NCBI GenBank assembly: GCA_021234155.1
Contig: JAJEKV010000051.1
Coordinates: forward strand, 6,608,761 to 6,672,760
From: Isoetes taiwanensis
Taxonomy: Eukaryota > Streptophyta > Lycopodiopsida > Isoetales > Isoetaceae
Length of the DNA: 64,000 nt
Direction of reading: 5' to 3'
Numbering within the stretch: the stretch's first letter is position 1; each line of letters opens with the position of its first letter. Under the pieces are notes generated by a model. That model saw nothing but the letters and a program-made list of their open reading frames with translations. It ran no database searches and had not been told where the DNA came from. Positions 1 to 11,383 of the stretch are shown one piece after another. A program made the position numbers and the translations under genes.

Positions 1-363
1 GTTCAGATTCGTTTCTCACCTTGCTCTACGGTTTTGGAACCACACTTCTACTTGTCTGGGTTTCAAATTGAGCTGTTTAGCCAGTGCATTCTTTTGCTTC
101 TGCTAAGAAGAAGAATTCGGAGATAGGGTGAGAAACTGAACAGACAATTTTCATACCAGAAAAAATCCCAAATCGGAAACAGGATGAGGACCTACCAGAT
201 TGAGAGTGTTGTGCTCTTTAAAGCTTTCTTCGAGCAGAGCGGATTGTTCTTTAGTAAGACGGAGCTTCTTGCGAGGCATGCCATCTTCTTCATCGCTGGC
301 TCTAGATGTGGCCTTGCAAGCCCTATCGGTGCTAGGATTGAAAGAACTAAGCGAAAGAACCAG
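1..363 (-). CDS. HD-Zip class II homeodomain-leucine zipper transcription factor, partial
   Basis: Two minus-strand exons are visible: complement(196..363) and complement(20..99). The first reads an acidic SDEEDG stretch, then [18 protein letters not shown] and KEHNTLN, the start of an HD-Zip II homeodomain. The second reads [20 protein letters not shown] and FQNRRAR, the recognition helix. The 96-bp intron has a gtaggt donor and a ttagcag acceptor. A gtgag donor follows the second exon at 15-19, so the leucine zipper lies beyond the left edge. The upstream exon edge at 363 is inferred from a pyrimidine-rich tract ending in cag. No in-frame ATG lies further upstream before a stop, so an earlier exon is expected. 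HD-Zip II proteins bind AATNATT-type sites as dimers and mostly repress transcription in light, shade and auxin responses. The family call is firm. The exact member cannot be given. Confidence 0.9.
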
Positions 364-1075
364 CTGCCGGAGTAGAGGAAGAAAAGGCAGAGATTTGGGA
401 AGAAAAAGAAGGGGGACATTTTCTTTGCTTCATTTCAGAAACAATGCCTCGAGCTTTAGCCTTGGAGCCTCACGAACTTCGCAAAGATTAAACCAAACTG
501 CACCAGCTCCAAAGGTATTCGCCTCTGGCTTATCCGGATTTGCCTCCGGCGTACTTCATGCACAGCCCTACGGTGGCCAATCAGGGCAAGATCGTGGCGC
601 AAATGAATCATCTGGGCGGGATCATCTGCGACAGATGAATGATCTGGGCGCCAATGAACTGTCTGCTCCCGCCAAGAAGAACAGAGGCGCCATAGATTTC
701 TGCCAAAAAGAGACGGCCAATGAGATAGAAGGGCATGGATCGACATCCAAGCCCTTGATTTGTCTTTGATCTAACGGCCATCCATGCATTGGATAAACAA
801 CTAAAAAAATTGGCTCCTAATTGGCTCCAATGGTAAATCTCTGGTTCCTTTGTTTGTTTTGTTCGTAGACTAAAACTTCTTACGTAGCAAATCGAACTTT
901 AAATGCCACTAATTTAACAAATTATGCCATTTGCAAATCATGCCCTTTGCAACTCAGAAAAAGAAGCAGAGATGGAGGGAGATAGAAGCGGCATAAAAAA
1001 ATACAATGCAGGGATCAAATTTGGGTTGTTAATCTTGGCCATTGATCACAAGACTTAGATTACAATCTCAGCTGC
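364..1075. other. Upstream region of the HD-Zip II gene, no gene assigned
   Basis: This should hold the first exon and promoter of the minus-strand HD-Zip II gene, but I could not recognise its usual N-terminal leucine-rich motif. Short open frames here lack family features. The stretch from about 780 is AT-rich. Confidence 0.4.
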
Positions 1076-2420
1076 TCATCGCGGCCGTTGAATCTGGCCG
1101 TGTTTAATGTTTGAGACTGTGGCATGTTTGACCCACACGTCACGTTTGAGCCTATGTGGCATGGCATGTTTGAACCAAGGTGACATATTGTAGCCTAGGG
1201 GCATGTTTGAGCCTAGGGGCACAACATTGCAACCATAGAAAAAACATATGAAATCATATTTCATCCCTAAAAAAAATAAATCATTTGAAAGAGCATTCTT
1301 TTTTATCCTAGTGTTTCAGCCACGGGTCGTATTTTGTTTTAGTCTAGGGGCATGTTTGAGCCTAGGGGGCACAACATTTCAATCATTAAAAAAAAACATA
1401 CAAAATTCATATTTCATCCCAAATAAAAGTCATTTGAAAGAGCTTTTATATGGCCCTAGTGGCATGTTTTAGCCACATGTCATGTTTGAGCGAAGGTGAC
1501 ATGTTCTAGCCTAGGGGCATGTTAAAGTCTAGGTGCACGTTTGGGCCTATGTGGCATGTTTGGACCACGTGTCATATTTTGCCTAGAAGCATGTTTGAGA
1601 TGCATGTCACATTTGAGCCTATGTGGCATGTTTGAGCCACATGTCATGTTATGGCCAATGTGGCAAATCCTAGTCTAGGGGGGATGTTTGAATCTTGCGG
1701 CACAACATTTCAACCATAAAAAAAACATAGGAAGTCATATTTCATCCAAAAAAAAAAAAAAAAAAAAAAATCATTTGAAAGCCCATTTTTATGACCCAAG
1801 TGGCATGTTTGAGCCATGTGTCATGTTTGAGCCTATGTAGCATGTTTGACCCTAGGGGCAATGCTTGAGCCTAGGTAGCATACTTGAGCCTATGTGGCGT
1901 CTTTGAGCCGAGGTGGCATGTTTGAGACTATATGGCACGTTTGAGCCAATGTAACATATTTGCGCGCGTGGCATGTTTGAGCCAAGGTGGCATGTTCGAG
2001 CCCAAGGACATGCTTGAGCCTAGGCGCACAACATTTCAACCCATAAAAAACCTACAAAATTATATTTCATCCTTTCAAAAAAATAAATCATTTCAAAGAG
2101 CATTTTTATGACCCTAGTGGCATGTGTTGAGCCACATATCATGTTTGAGCCACGTATCATGTGTTGAGCCTAGTGGCATGTTTGATACTATGTGGCATGT
2201 TTGAGCTAAGATGGCATGTTTGGGCCACGTGTCCAGTTTGGGCCACGGTGGCATGTTTGAGCCTATGTGGCATGTTTAAGCCACGTGTCTAGTTTGAGCC
2301 AAGGTGACATGTTTGAGCCTATGTGGCATGTTTGAGCCAAGGTGGCATGTGTGAGCCTATGTGGCATGTTGAGTCACTTGTCATGTTTAAGCCAAGGTGG
2401 CATCGAGCCTAGAGGCATGT
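1076..2420. repeat. 19-bp minisatellite array A with A-rich inserts
   Basis: The segment is built from degenerate 19-bp units of the form CATGTTTGAGCCNNNNTGG, where the four-base core varies (tatg, aagg, acgt, tagg). Set into it about four times (near 1220, 1370, 1705 and 2030) is a longer module: cacaacatttcaaccat, an A-run, tcatatttcatcc, a second A-run, then catttgaaagagcattttta. The same 19-bp family forms the cleaner array at 4085-6410, so these look like two blocks of one repeat field, this one older or more scrambled. No coding potential is inferred. Confidence 0.85.
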
Positions 2421-2422
2421 AT

Positions 2423-3047
2423 ATGGTTTGCATTATAGAGGTCGAGTTTTAGTTGGTTGCACATGGGACATGGTCGAGAAGCTGCACTTGAAAACACGAA
2501 GCAATAGGAACTGACGGAATGGGGTTTGGTTTTATCCTCCTCCCAGTGTGGCAATTAGAAATCAAGAGTGCCTTTTGCAGTAGCAAAATTATTTGGGATC
2601 ATTCGGGATGGCCAATAGATCCAAACTCTGTTATTTCAGTTGCCATGGCTCCGCATGTGTGTTTAGCAAAGGGTACCAAGCTATCCAAGAAAACGACCAC
2701 GTTTTGGCCTCCGAAACGTAAACCCTATGTGTTGCTAGGTTATTGTAGGGTTTACGTTTCGGAGGCCAAAACGTGGTCGCTTTCTTGGATAGCTAGGTGC
2801 ATCTTTGTTAAACACACATGCGGAGCCATGGCAACTGAAATAACAGACTTTGGATCTATTGGCCATCCCGAATGATCCCAAACAATTTTGCTACTGCAAA
2901 AGGTGCTCGACTTCTAATTGCCACACTGGGAGGAAGATAAATCCAAATCCCATTCCCTCAGTTCCTATTGCTTCACATTTTCAACTGCACCTTCTCGACC
3001 ATGTCCCACGTGCAACCGACTAAAACTCGACCTCCATAACACAAACC
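2423..3047. repeat. Long inverted repeat (foldback) with ~300-bp arms
   Basis: The left arm (about 2423-2727) and right arm (about 2746-3047) are reverse complements at roughly 90% identity, separated by an 18-base loop (2728-2745). Matching blocks include gccatggctccgcatgtgtg in the left arm and its complement in the right, and ggcctccgaaacgtaaaccc next to the loop. A transcript would fold into one long near-perfect hairpin. The apex sequence recurs just outside the right arm at 3051-3090, so the element ends in a copy of its own centre. I recognise no protein in either arm. It could be a foldback transposon or MITE, or an inverted duplication of a gene piece. Confidence 0.9.
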
Positions 3048-3050
3048 TTT

Positions 3051-4080
3051 CAATAACCTAGCAACACACAGGGTTTACATTTCAGAGGCCGTATCCTAGT
3101 CAGATTCGACCATGATCTTGCACAATGTCATCACATAGAGGGAGGGTGTTGATGCCAGAAGACGGACCCTTAAAACCTTCTGGAAGCAGTTCGCCCCAAA
3201 GGTCCTCTCCCGAAGGCCCCTGACCATGGACGGGCAACTCTCACACTAAAACTGTGAACTGACTCTGCCAATGGACTCAAAATGTCGACTTTACTCTGGG
3301 GACCAAGTTTCGTGGGCAGAAGACCACCCCTTCTCCAAGAAACGCCAAAGTAGCTCATGTCCAACACATTCGTAGTCAACTGGCCTAGGAGGTGGCTGCG
3401 GAATACCGCTATGTAGAGGGTTCGTATTTCTTTCGTTGCAAAAAATGACCATGTAACTTGGTCCCTGGGGTAATTTCGCCATTCCGGACGACATGGCAAA
3501 GTCAAATCTCCATTCCAGAGCCTTTGTACTGCCCGAACGACAAAACACTTGGTTTTCTACTCGGTCAACACGCAGGACGCTTCGTGGTTTTGATAAGTTC
3601 TCCCGGACAGATCTTGGATTTTTTTGAGCCTGCTCAAAGCAGGTTACTTGAATGACGGATTCAACGGTCGGATTGGAAAATTGAGCTCCCGGAGGGGGGG
3701 GGGGAGAGGATTGGCATTTGCCCTCCCAAAGGAGCGCTGATAGGAGAGGCTGCCTCGACAACCTTTCTGAGGTCCATCTCCTGGGGTCTGGCCTCTCCCC
3801 TTTGGTGAGAAAGCTGCACAAAGTCCTGGCCTGGTTCGATTTGGGGAAGGGTGTCAGCGCTTTAAGTTCTCCAAGATCCCTCTATTCTATCCCTTGCCAA
3901 ACTCCTCTACAAAAATTTCAAAGGTTATCATATTTCTTGTATAAAGTCCTAGTCATCATATCCATGTCACCATCATCTAGCCATATCACCTAAAATTTGC
4001 CAACATTACCCAATGAAAAGACCAAAGATGGACATCTTTTCATTTTTTGCCTAGTCAAAACTTGACTTTGCTTACTTGGC
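3051..4080. other. Unassigned spacer between foldback and satellite
   Basis: It begins with a 40-bp copy of the foldback apex (3051-3090). The rest is single-copy looking, with a G-run near 3694-3703 and a minus-strand open frame (3291-3821) rich in proline and serine that matches no family I know. No gene is supported. Confidence 0.4.
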
Positions 4081-4084
4081 ATGC

Positions 4085-6410
4085 CATGTCACCACTTGGG
4101 GTGCCTAGGTGGCATGCTTGAGCCTAGGTGGCATGCCTGAGCCACCTTGGCATGTTGGAGTCTAGATGGCATGTTGGAGCCTGCGTGGCATGTTGTTGGC
4201 ATGTTTGAGCCTAGGTGGCATGTTTGAGCCACCTTGGCATGTTGGAGCCCACGTGGCATTATAGAGTCCACGTGGCATGTTTGAGCCACCTTGGCATGTT
4301 GGAGCCTAGGCGGCATGTTTGAGCCACCTTGGCATGTTTGAGCCTAGGTGGCATGTTGGAGCCACCTTGGCATGTTGGAGCCTAAGTGAGCCTGCATGGC
4401 ATGTTTGAGCATAGGTGGCATGTTTGAGCCACCTAGGAATGTTGGAGCCTAGGTGGCATGTTGGAGCCCACGTGGCATATTTGAGCCACCTTGGCAAGTT
4501 GGAGCATAGGTGGCATGTTGGAGCCAACGTGGCATGTTTGAGCACTGCGTTGGAGCCTAGGTGGCATGTTTGAGCCATTTTGTCACATTGCAGCCTAGGT
4601 GGCATGTTGGAGCCACCTTGGCATGTTTGAGGCTAGGTGGCATGTTAGAGCCACCTTGGCATGTTGGAGCCCACGTGGCATGTTGGAGCCTAGGTGGCAT
4701 GTTGGAGCCCACCTGGCATGTTTGAGCCACCTTGGCATGTTGGAGCCTAGGTGGCATGTTGAAGCCCATGTGGCATGTTTGAGCCACCTTGTCATGTTGG
4801 GGCCTAGGTGGCATGTTTGAGCCACCTTGGCATGTTTGAGCCTAGGTGGCATGTTGGAGCCCACGTGGCATGTTGGAGCCTAAGTGAGCCTGCATGGCAT
4901 GTTTGAGCCTAGGTGGCATGTTGGAGCCTAGGTGGCATGTTGGAAGCCCACGTGGCATGTTTGAGCCACCTTGGCATGTAGGAGCCTATGTGGCATGTTG
5001 GAGCCTAGGTGGCATGTTTGAGCCACCTTGGCATGTTTGAGCTTTGGTGCCATATTGGTGCCTAGGCGACGTGCTTGAGCCACCTTGGCAGGTTTGAGCC
5101 TAGGTGGCACGTTGTATCCCGGGCATGTTTGAGCCACCTTGGCATGTTGGAGCCTACGTGGCATGTTTGAGGCACGTTGGCATGTTGGAGCCTAGGTGGC
5201 ATGTTGGAGCCAACATGGCATGTTTGAGCCACCTTGGCATGTTTGAGCCTAGATGTTATGTTGGAGCCCGGGATGTTTGAGCCACCTTGGCATGTTAGAG
5301 CCTAGGTGGCATGTTGGAGCTCGTGGAATGTTTGAGCCACCTTGTTATGTTTGAGCCTAGGTGACATGTTGGAGGCTAGGTGGCATGCCTGAGCCACCTC
5401 GGCATGCTGGAGCCTAGGTGGCATGTTTGAGCCCACATGGCATGTTTGAGCCACCTTGGCATGTTTGAGCCACCTTGGCATGTTTGAGCCCACATGGTAT
5501 GTTTGAGCCACCTTGGCATGTTGGATCCTAGGTGGCATGTTGGATCCTAGGTGGCATGTTTGAGAAACCTTGGCATGTTGGAGCTTAGGTGGCATGTTGG
5601 AGCCTGCGTGGCATGTTTGGGCCACCTTGGCATGTTTGAGCCACCTTGGCATGTTTGAGCCACCTTGTCATGCTGGAGCCTAGGTGGCATGTTGGAGCCC
5701 ACATGGCATGTTTGAGACACTTTGGCATGTTTGAGCCACCTTGGCATGTTGGAGCCTAGGTGTCATGTTGGAGCCACGTTGCATGTTTGAGCCACCTTGG
5801 CATGTTTGAGCCTAGGTGGCATGTTGGAGCCTAGGTGGCATGTTGGAGCCCACATGGCATGTTTGAGCCACCTTGGCATGTTGGAAGCTAGGTGGCATGT
5901 AGGAGCCCGCGTGGCATTTTTGAGACACCTTAGCATGTTGGAGCTCGCGTGGCATACACCTTGGCATGTTTGAGCCTAGGTGGCATGTTGGAGCCCGCAT
6001 GGCATGTTTGAGCCACCTTGGCATGTTTGGGCCTTGGTGGCATGTTGGTGCCTAGGCGGCATGCTTGAGCCAGTTTGGCAGGCTGGAGCCTAGGTGGCAT
6101 GTTGGAGCCCACATGGCATGTTTGAGCCACCTTGACATGTTGGAGCCTAGGTGGCATGAAGCCCATGTGGCATGTTTGAGCCTGGGTGTCATGTTGGAGC
6201 CTAGGTGGCATGTTGGAGCCTACGTGGCATGTTGGAGCCTATATGTGGCATATAGGAGCCCGCATGGCATATTTGAGCCACCTTGGCATGTTTGAGCCTA
6301 GGTGGCATGTTGGTGCCCAGGTGGCATGCTTGAGCCACCTTGGCATGTTGGCACCTAATTGGCATGTTGGAGCCCACGTGGCATGTTTGAGCCATGTTGG
6401 ATCTAACCGT
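4085..6410. repeat. 19-bp minisatellite array B (about 120 units)
   Basis: Near-continuous 19-bp units: TGGCATGTTTGAGCCACCT alternates irregularly with TGGCATGTTGGAGCCTAGG and TGGCATGTTGGAGCCCACG. All share a TGGCATGTT(T/G)GAGCC frame and differ in a four-base tail. Because 19 is one more than a multiple of three, three units (57 bp) bring the frame back, so stop-free frames of up to about 115 codons appear on both strands with a 19-residue repeat. They are a by-product of the period, not genes. The array spans about 2.3 kb. Confidence 0.95.
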
Positions 6411-6479
6411 TGAAGTTATTTTTCACGAATGTAAAACAATACGATACATTCCCAAAGTTGAGCACACAAACAATATTCC

Positions 6480-7210
6480 AGGTGGTGGTGCTTTCCTGAA
6501 GAAATAGCCTCAAAAAAACCATACTTCCTTAAGAAATAGCTACGTAAAAACTACACCACTTCAGAAAACCACACTTCTGTAAAAAATAGCCACTTAAAAA
6601 CTACATCTACTTAAAAACCACACCTCAAAAAACCACACTTACTTTAAAAAATAGCTACTTAAAAACTACACCTAATTATATAAACCACACCTAAAAAAAA
6701 TCATACTTCCTTAAAAATAGCTTCTTAAAAACTACACCTAGTTATAAACTACACCACTTCAAAAAACCATACTTCATTAAAATACGGCCACTTAAAAACT
6801 ACACCTGCTTATAAACCACACTTCAAAAAACCTTACTTCTTTAAAAAACAGCTATTTAAAAACTACACCCACTTATAAACGACACCTCAAAAAACAACAC
6901 CTCGATTGAAAAAAATTATACCACTTCAGAAAACCATACTTCCCTAAAAAACAACCACTTAAAAACTATACCTCCTTATAAACCACACTTAAAAAAACTA
7001 TACTTCCGTAAAAAATGACTACTTAAAACTACACCTAGTTATAAACTACACCTCAAAAAACAACACCTTCTTAAAAACAACACCCCCTCAAAAAAATAAG
7101 CAACACTTTTTTTAAAAAAACGACACCTCAAAAAAAGACCACATCTTCAAAAAAAAAAAAACTATAGCTCCATAAAAAAAACTACACCGCATCCTTAATA
7201 AACCACACCT
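6480..7210. repeat. A-rich degenerate tandem repeat
   Basis: Roughly ten imperfect units of about 65-80 bp, each carrying cttaaaaactacacc, ttataaaccacacctcaaaa and accatacttccttaaaaaatagc. The composition is strongly A/C on the plus strand with almost no G. It abuts the 19-bp satellite field but shares no motif with it. Confidence 0.85.
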
Positions 7211-10200
7211 CCACATAACCACATGTAGATTTTTTGGAACAATGACATGTGGTCTTTTTGTTACTGTTGTTTTTAGGTGTGGACCCAGAATTGGGGTGGT
7301 TGTGGGAGATACCGAACGATAATGGATCTAGCAGGAACTCAGGTGGGTGGTTAGTATAGCTTGAGGATTCTAGAGTGGCGCCCCTGTTGGGCACTTGTTG
7401 TGTTCATTTCTTCTGTTCTCTCTGTGCTTTAATTGTAGGAACTAACCCTTGATTGCAAAGGTGAGTTCTCTTTATCTCTGATTCGATTCTTGCTCATGAA
7501 TGATGGATTGATAGTTCTTTGCATAAGTATTGCTCTTGAAACGGGGGAATTAAGGGGGGATAGAGACCTCTGAGCCATGTGTAGTAGTATGCTCCTAGGT
7601 GGATCCCTAAATTTTCCATTAGATGCGGCCTGTGCACAAGAGACCACTGAGTTGTGGATGCTATGGAATTGCTTAGCACCAGATAAGGGACGCAGTGGTG
7701 AAGTGGGGGTGGGATCTTGCACGAACATAAAAGGCTCCTGAGACTCCTACAGTGGGCTAGGCCTGATAGCCGGTCACGTAGAAGGCCGGGTATGGGTCTG
7801 ACACTCCCTGGGTGCAGAGGTGTGACCCGTATGGGGCACCCTGTGTGGTTTGAGTAGATTTAGGGTGAGTAAGTCGGGTACGGATGCGGGGGTCGCTGAT
7901 GCGGCACATATTCTCTAGCTCACCCATGGAACCACTGTGATCCTGGAAGGGGACGCTTCCCTGACCTGCCTCATCAGACGGGGCTTCATGAACCCTGGAG
8001 TAGGCTCGAAGGGTGATACCTTGAGTCTGCGTGTCCGGAAGGCTATAGTGACGCCATAGCATGATTGGACTCATCTGCAAAGTGTGCACAGGAGGGGCAG
8101 ATGGAGTAGACAACCCTAGCCGATGTTCTATGCCAGCCAACGCTATGTCAAGATTCGGTCTACTGATCTCTTGAGATCTAGCCGTCAGTCGATCCTCACT
8201 GGAGTCTGAGCCGGGGTAGAACCATGGGTTTGGGTGTTTTTCCCTAGTATTAAATGTATATTCTTTGTTGTTGTCACTTGGATGGATGTGCCACCCCTCG
8301 TGGTGGTAAATTATGATATGATTATGCTGTGTGCTAACCTTGTATTCACGCTTCCGCGACATAGGAGCCCCATTGAAGGCGTGGGCCGAATGACCCCTCT
8401 GTGTCCTTCACTTGAGCATCTTTTTATAGATGGCCCGAGTTAGACGGAGGGCCCTGCTCATGGTGATTTGGTTGCCCTGGGAGGGGAAAGTCCCCGTATG
8501 TATACGTCCGAGTGTCGTATATGTTCAGGGCGCGTCACAGCTCTCGCATCTGGCTTGTTGGCCCTCCAGGCTAGTCTCGCTACTCCGAGTAGCCATAGAT
8601 CAGAAAGCAACTGCAAATCTGTAATGTCGCTGTAGCAGTAATTTTGACCCCTTGTCATATTTTCGGCCATTACTCCCTCATACGATGAACTACGAGATGT
8701 GCCACCCCAATTCAAAAACTTGACTCCAAGCCGGTTCCAATAAGGTAAAAGTCGCCTCCATGGGAGCTCTAGTTATGGAAATATCTTTAACTGAAGTTTA
8801 CGTTCTATTTATAGATCTCTTCACGACTTTAGCCTTTTTTAGCAGGCAAGTTGCCATGTCTTTGATAATACGATTGTGAAAGTTGTCATATAAGTAGAGA
8901 AATGTGAAGGGTGTTTGACGTTGTGGCAATGAGTTGGTGTCTTCTAATTATATAAGTATTACATTTTGTAAATTGTGAATATAATAGTACAGAATTGAGT
9001 ACTTAGTCTTATTTAGAGGAGAGGTGCAAGGACTTACTTATATTAGGGGTTTTTAATTGGTGACGATAACTAAAGAATGTAAAAGCATTTTTGTACATAG
9101 ATATAATGTTTGTTTCTCACCTATTTGCTTGTTTCTCATCTCATTCTTTTAACGTATTTAGAAAACAATTTTATAAGTAGAGGCTTGAATTGATTATGTA
9201 ATTTGTGGTGCAAGGGAACATATTTTGAATAACGCCGAAAGATTTGTGGACACCCACATCTATAATTGTAGGCTAATGTTCAGTCCAAATGCAAGCATCT
9301 TGATCAGTCTATTAATATAGAATTACATGAGGAAGCCTTGCATGAGGATATACTGTTGAGCATTTTTGAAAAGCCAGTCAGCTTTTCTGCAAAGATCATG
9401 TTGTGCACACCTTAAAATTGTTGCATTCCAAGACAAAACATCCTTGGACAACATTTTTGTGAAAATTATGCTTCATACTGTTATAGTCAATTGAACAATT
9501 CCAAGCATTATCATGCAAAGCCACTTACCGAACTCCTCGAAAGCACAAAAATTTCTGGCAAGCAGTAAGCTTTTTCACCATCAAAACTCTAACTAACATC
9601 TAACATCTGAGAAAGAATCATCTCAAACCCACATCACATATGACGTGTTAAATTACTTCTAATTTGAATGCAAATTACCTTCATTTGATCTCATCCAGCT
9701 GCTCGCTGCATAGTATACACTGTTGTGAGGCATTCATTCCTTTGAACATGCCATGAAGCCAGGCTGGACTACACTGGATCAGGATGTCTTAAAGTTGCAT
9801 TGATCCATTTAAGGCTTTACTTGAGTCAGTATAGCATTGTATAGTAACTTCAAATGAAAGAGAATTTTAGACAATGGTTTTAACATGCCATGCATTATCT
9901 GGGATTAAGCATACCTAGATCATAACCGGCCAGATTTTAGAAGAGATGCATTCATAGTTTCCGCATTCACTGATAGAATATAAAGGCCCGTAGTTTGAGA
10001 TTATTTAATAATGATCTGTATAAATGGCCAGAATCTGCAGAATACATGTTTCTGGCACCAAGGGATATCTTATTCCTTCATCTACACAAAGAGGTCATAT
10101 CCCTTTGATGTTTTATTCAAACCCCAAAGACTCTGCCAGAAACAAAGCTGAATGATATGATGCTTGACTGTCTACTGCAATACCTTTTGCAAAATACTGA

Positions 10201-10700
10201 ATACTTCAGAAAATAAAACCGCACTTATAAAGTGCATGCATGCACGCTTACTTTGAAATATAGCGATGGTTACCAAAATCTGGGGGTTCAATGTCAGACA
10301 GCGAATAGTAAACACTCTAGATGCCAGGTCCGACCTCTCCGGACCTCTTGGCTCAACTATGGGAAGTCGTTAGTATCATCTGCTACACTTGAAGAAGGCA
10401 TATGAAGACCCAAAAACAATGTGTCCTCTTGCTCATGCTCTGTATTTAGCACTATTCCCAGCTCAAGAGCAAATTGCAGAAGCCGTGCTGCTTTTTTATG
10501 CAATCTAAAGCACCACAAAACATTAACTAATCCATCACATAAAATAGTCATTGATTGATCATCTGCTGTTGGAAGATAGCAGAGCACCTATACATCCTTA
10601 CAATGTAAATCTAGGCACTCACAATCAGTAACAAGTAAGGAAACTGGAAGAGTACTCCCCAACAATTTGGATGTTTATAAGAACAAATGACTGGTAACAA
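7211..10700. other. Long stretch without a recognisable gene
   Basis: The segment 7400-8720 is more GC-rich than its flanks and carries a 201-codon minus-strand frame (complement 7757..8362) whose product I do not recognise. It has no domain, repeat or signal I can point to and may be chance or an old transposon piece. From 8720 to 10350 the DNA is AT-rich and I see nothing. A 76-codon minus-strand frame at 10357-10587 lies just downstream of the GH31 fragment but does not resemble the next part of that family. Confidence 0.4.
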
Positions 10701-10731
10701 AAGTGCCTGGCAATGATGTGATAAATCTTAC

Positions 10732-11383
10732 AGGATGATCATCATCGAAATTAAATCTTTTCCAGATGCCAACTGGTAGCTTTACGTTTGCTGGATCTGA
10801 TCGCTTCAAAGGAATTCTAGTCAATAGAAGAATAGATGGAAAAAGTCATTATACGTTATGATGTCATTCAATTTACATAATTCATGGAACATGGAATGAT
10901 CAGTTACGAAATCGGTCCTGTGATATCATTCAAAACATGTCAAGCACAATCAAATGGAAGCAAATTCTCCTGTTGTTTATAATCGAGTAAATTTCAATTA
11001 CTCACCTTGAGCAGACTAATACAGATCCAAGAAGAAAGCTGTCATCTATTTTTCGTAATTTTGTGTCTCTTAAATCTGGAAAATATTTGAGGAAAATTGC
11101 ACATTGTCAAATTTTGAATACAGAATAATCTACAATGCAATCAACCACCACTTGTAAGAAATCCTTGCCTGCAAAGAACACTGGTGTAATAACAGGCAGC
11201 CCTTTCACATGGGCAAAATAGAATAGTGTATAGAAATGTGGCAAGAGATGGTATCTCCTCTTCATGGCCAATGGTGCCTGTTTCTGTATGCCCCCGTGCA
11301 AAAGGGAGTAGCGCACCAATTCCCATCCAACGGGCAAAAAGTCTTGGAGTTGAGTCTCCTGCAAATCTTCCAATATCAGGCAT
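10732..11383 (-). pseudogene. GH31 alpha-glucosidase gene fragment (heteroglycan-glucosidase/GANAB-like)
   Basis: Three minus-strand exon pieces follow plant GH31 alpha-glucosidases in order. Complement(11169..11383) reads PDIGRFAGDSTPRLFARWMG and ALLPFARGHTETGT, then KRRYHLLPHFYTLFYFAHVK and PVITPVFFA. Complement(11006..11075) reads LRDTKLRKIDDSFLLGSVLV. Complement(10732..10816) reads KLPVGIWKRFNFDDDHP. Exon junctions fit: the Asp codon after FFA is split correctly across an intron with a rare GC donor (gcaagg) and a ttttccag acceptor, and gtgagt and gtaaga donors follow the next two exons. Within the first exon about 14 residues (the PWSFGEE-type stretch) are missing and the frame shifts. 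The catalytic nucleophile and acid/base lie upstream in the family and are absent. Retained introns rule out a retrocopy. It is a decayed or partly duplicated gene. Confidence 0.82.

Noticed and set aside
2519-2875. 118-codon frame across the foldback
   Set aside because: It runs through the loop of an inverted repeat, so its second half is the antisense of its first half. Not a plausible protein.
3291-3821. 176-codon minus-strand frame
   Set aside because: Low-complexity, proline-rich and frame-overlapping with another open frame. No family resemblance.
1076-6410. CRISPR-like arrangement of repeats with variable spacers
   Set aside because: The unit is 19 bp with a four-base variable core and belongs to a plant satellite. 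No cas genes, and a eukaryotic context.
4089-6413. Many long open frames on both strands with repeats such as HAKVAQTCH
   Set aside because: They arise because the 19-bp satellite returns to frame every 57 bp. They lack any codon bias or domain and overlap on both strands.
7370-7395. Primer-binding-site-like tggcgcccctgttgggcac, suggesting an LTR element start
   Set aside because: No LTR end in CA before it, no repeat partner and no gag or pol after it. Resemblance alone is too weak.
7757-8362. 201-codon minus-strand frame as a gene
   Set aside because: No recognised domain, no splice or promoter signals, and surrounding DNA without other coding evidence.
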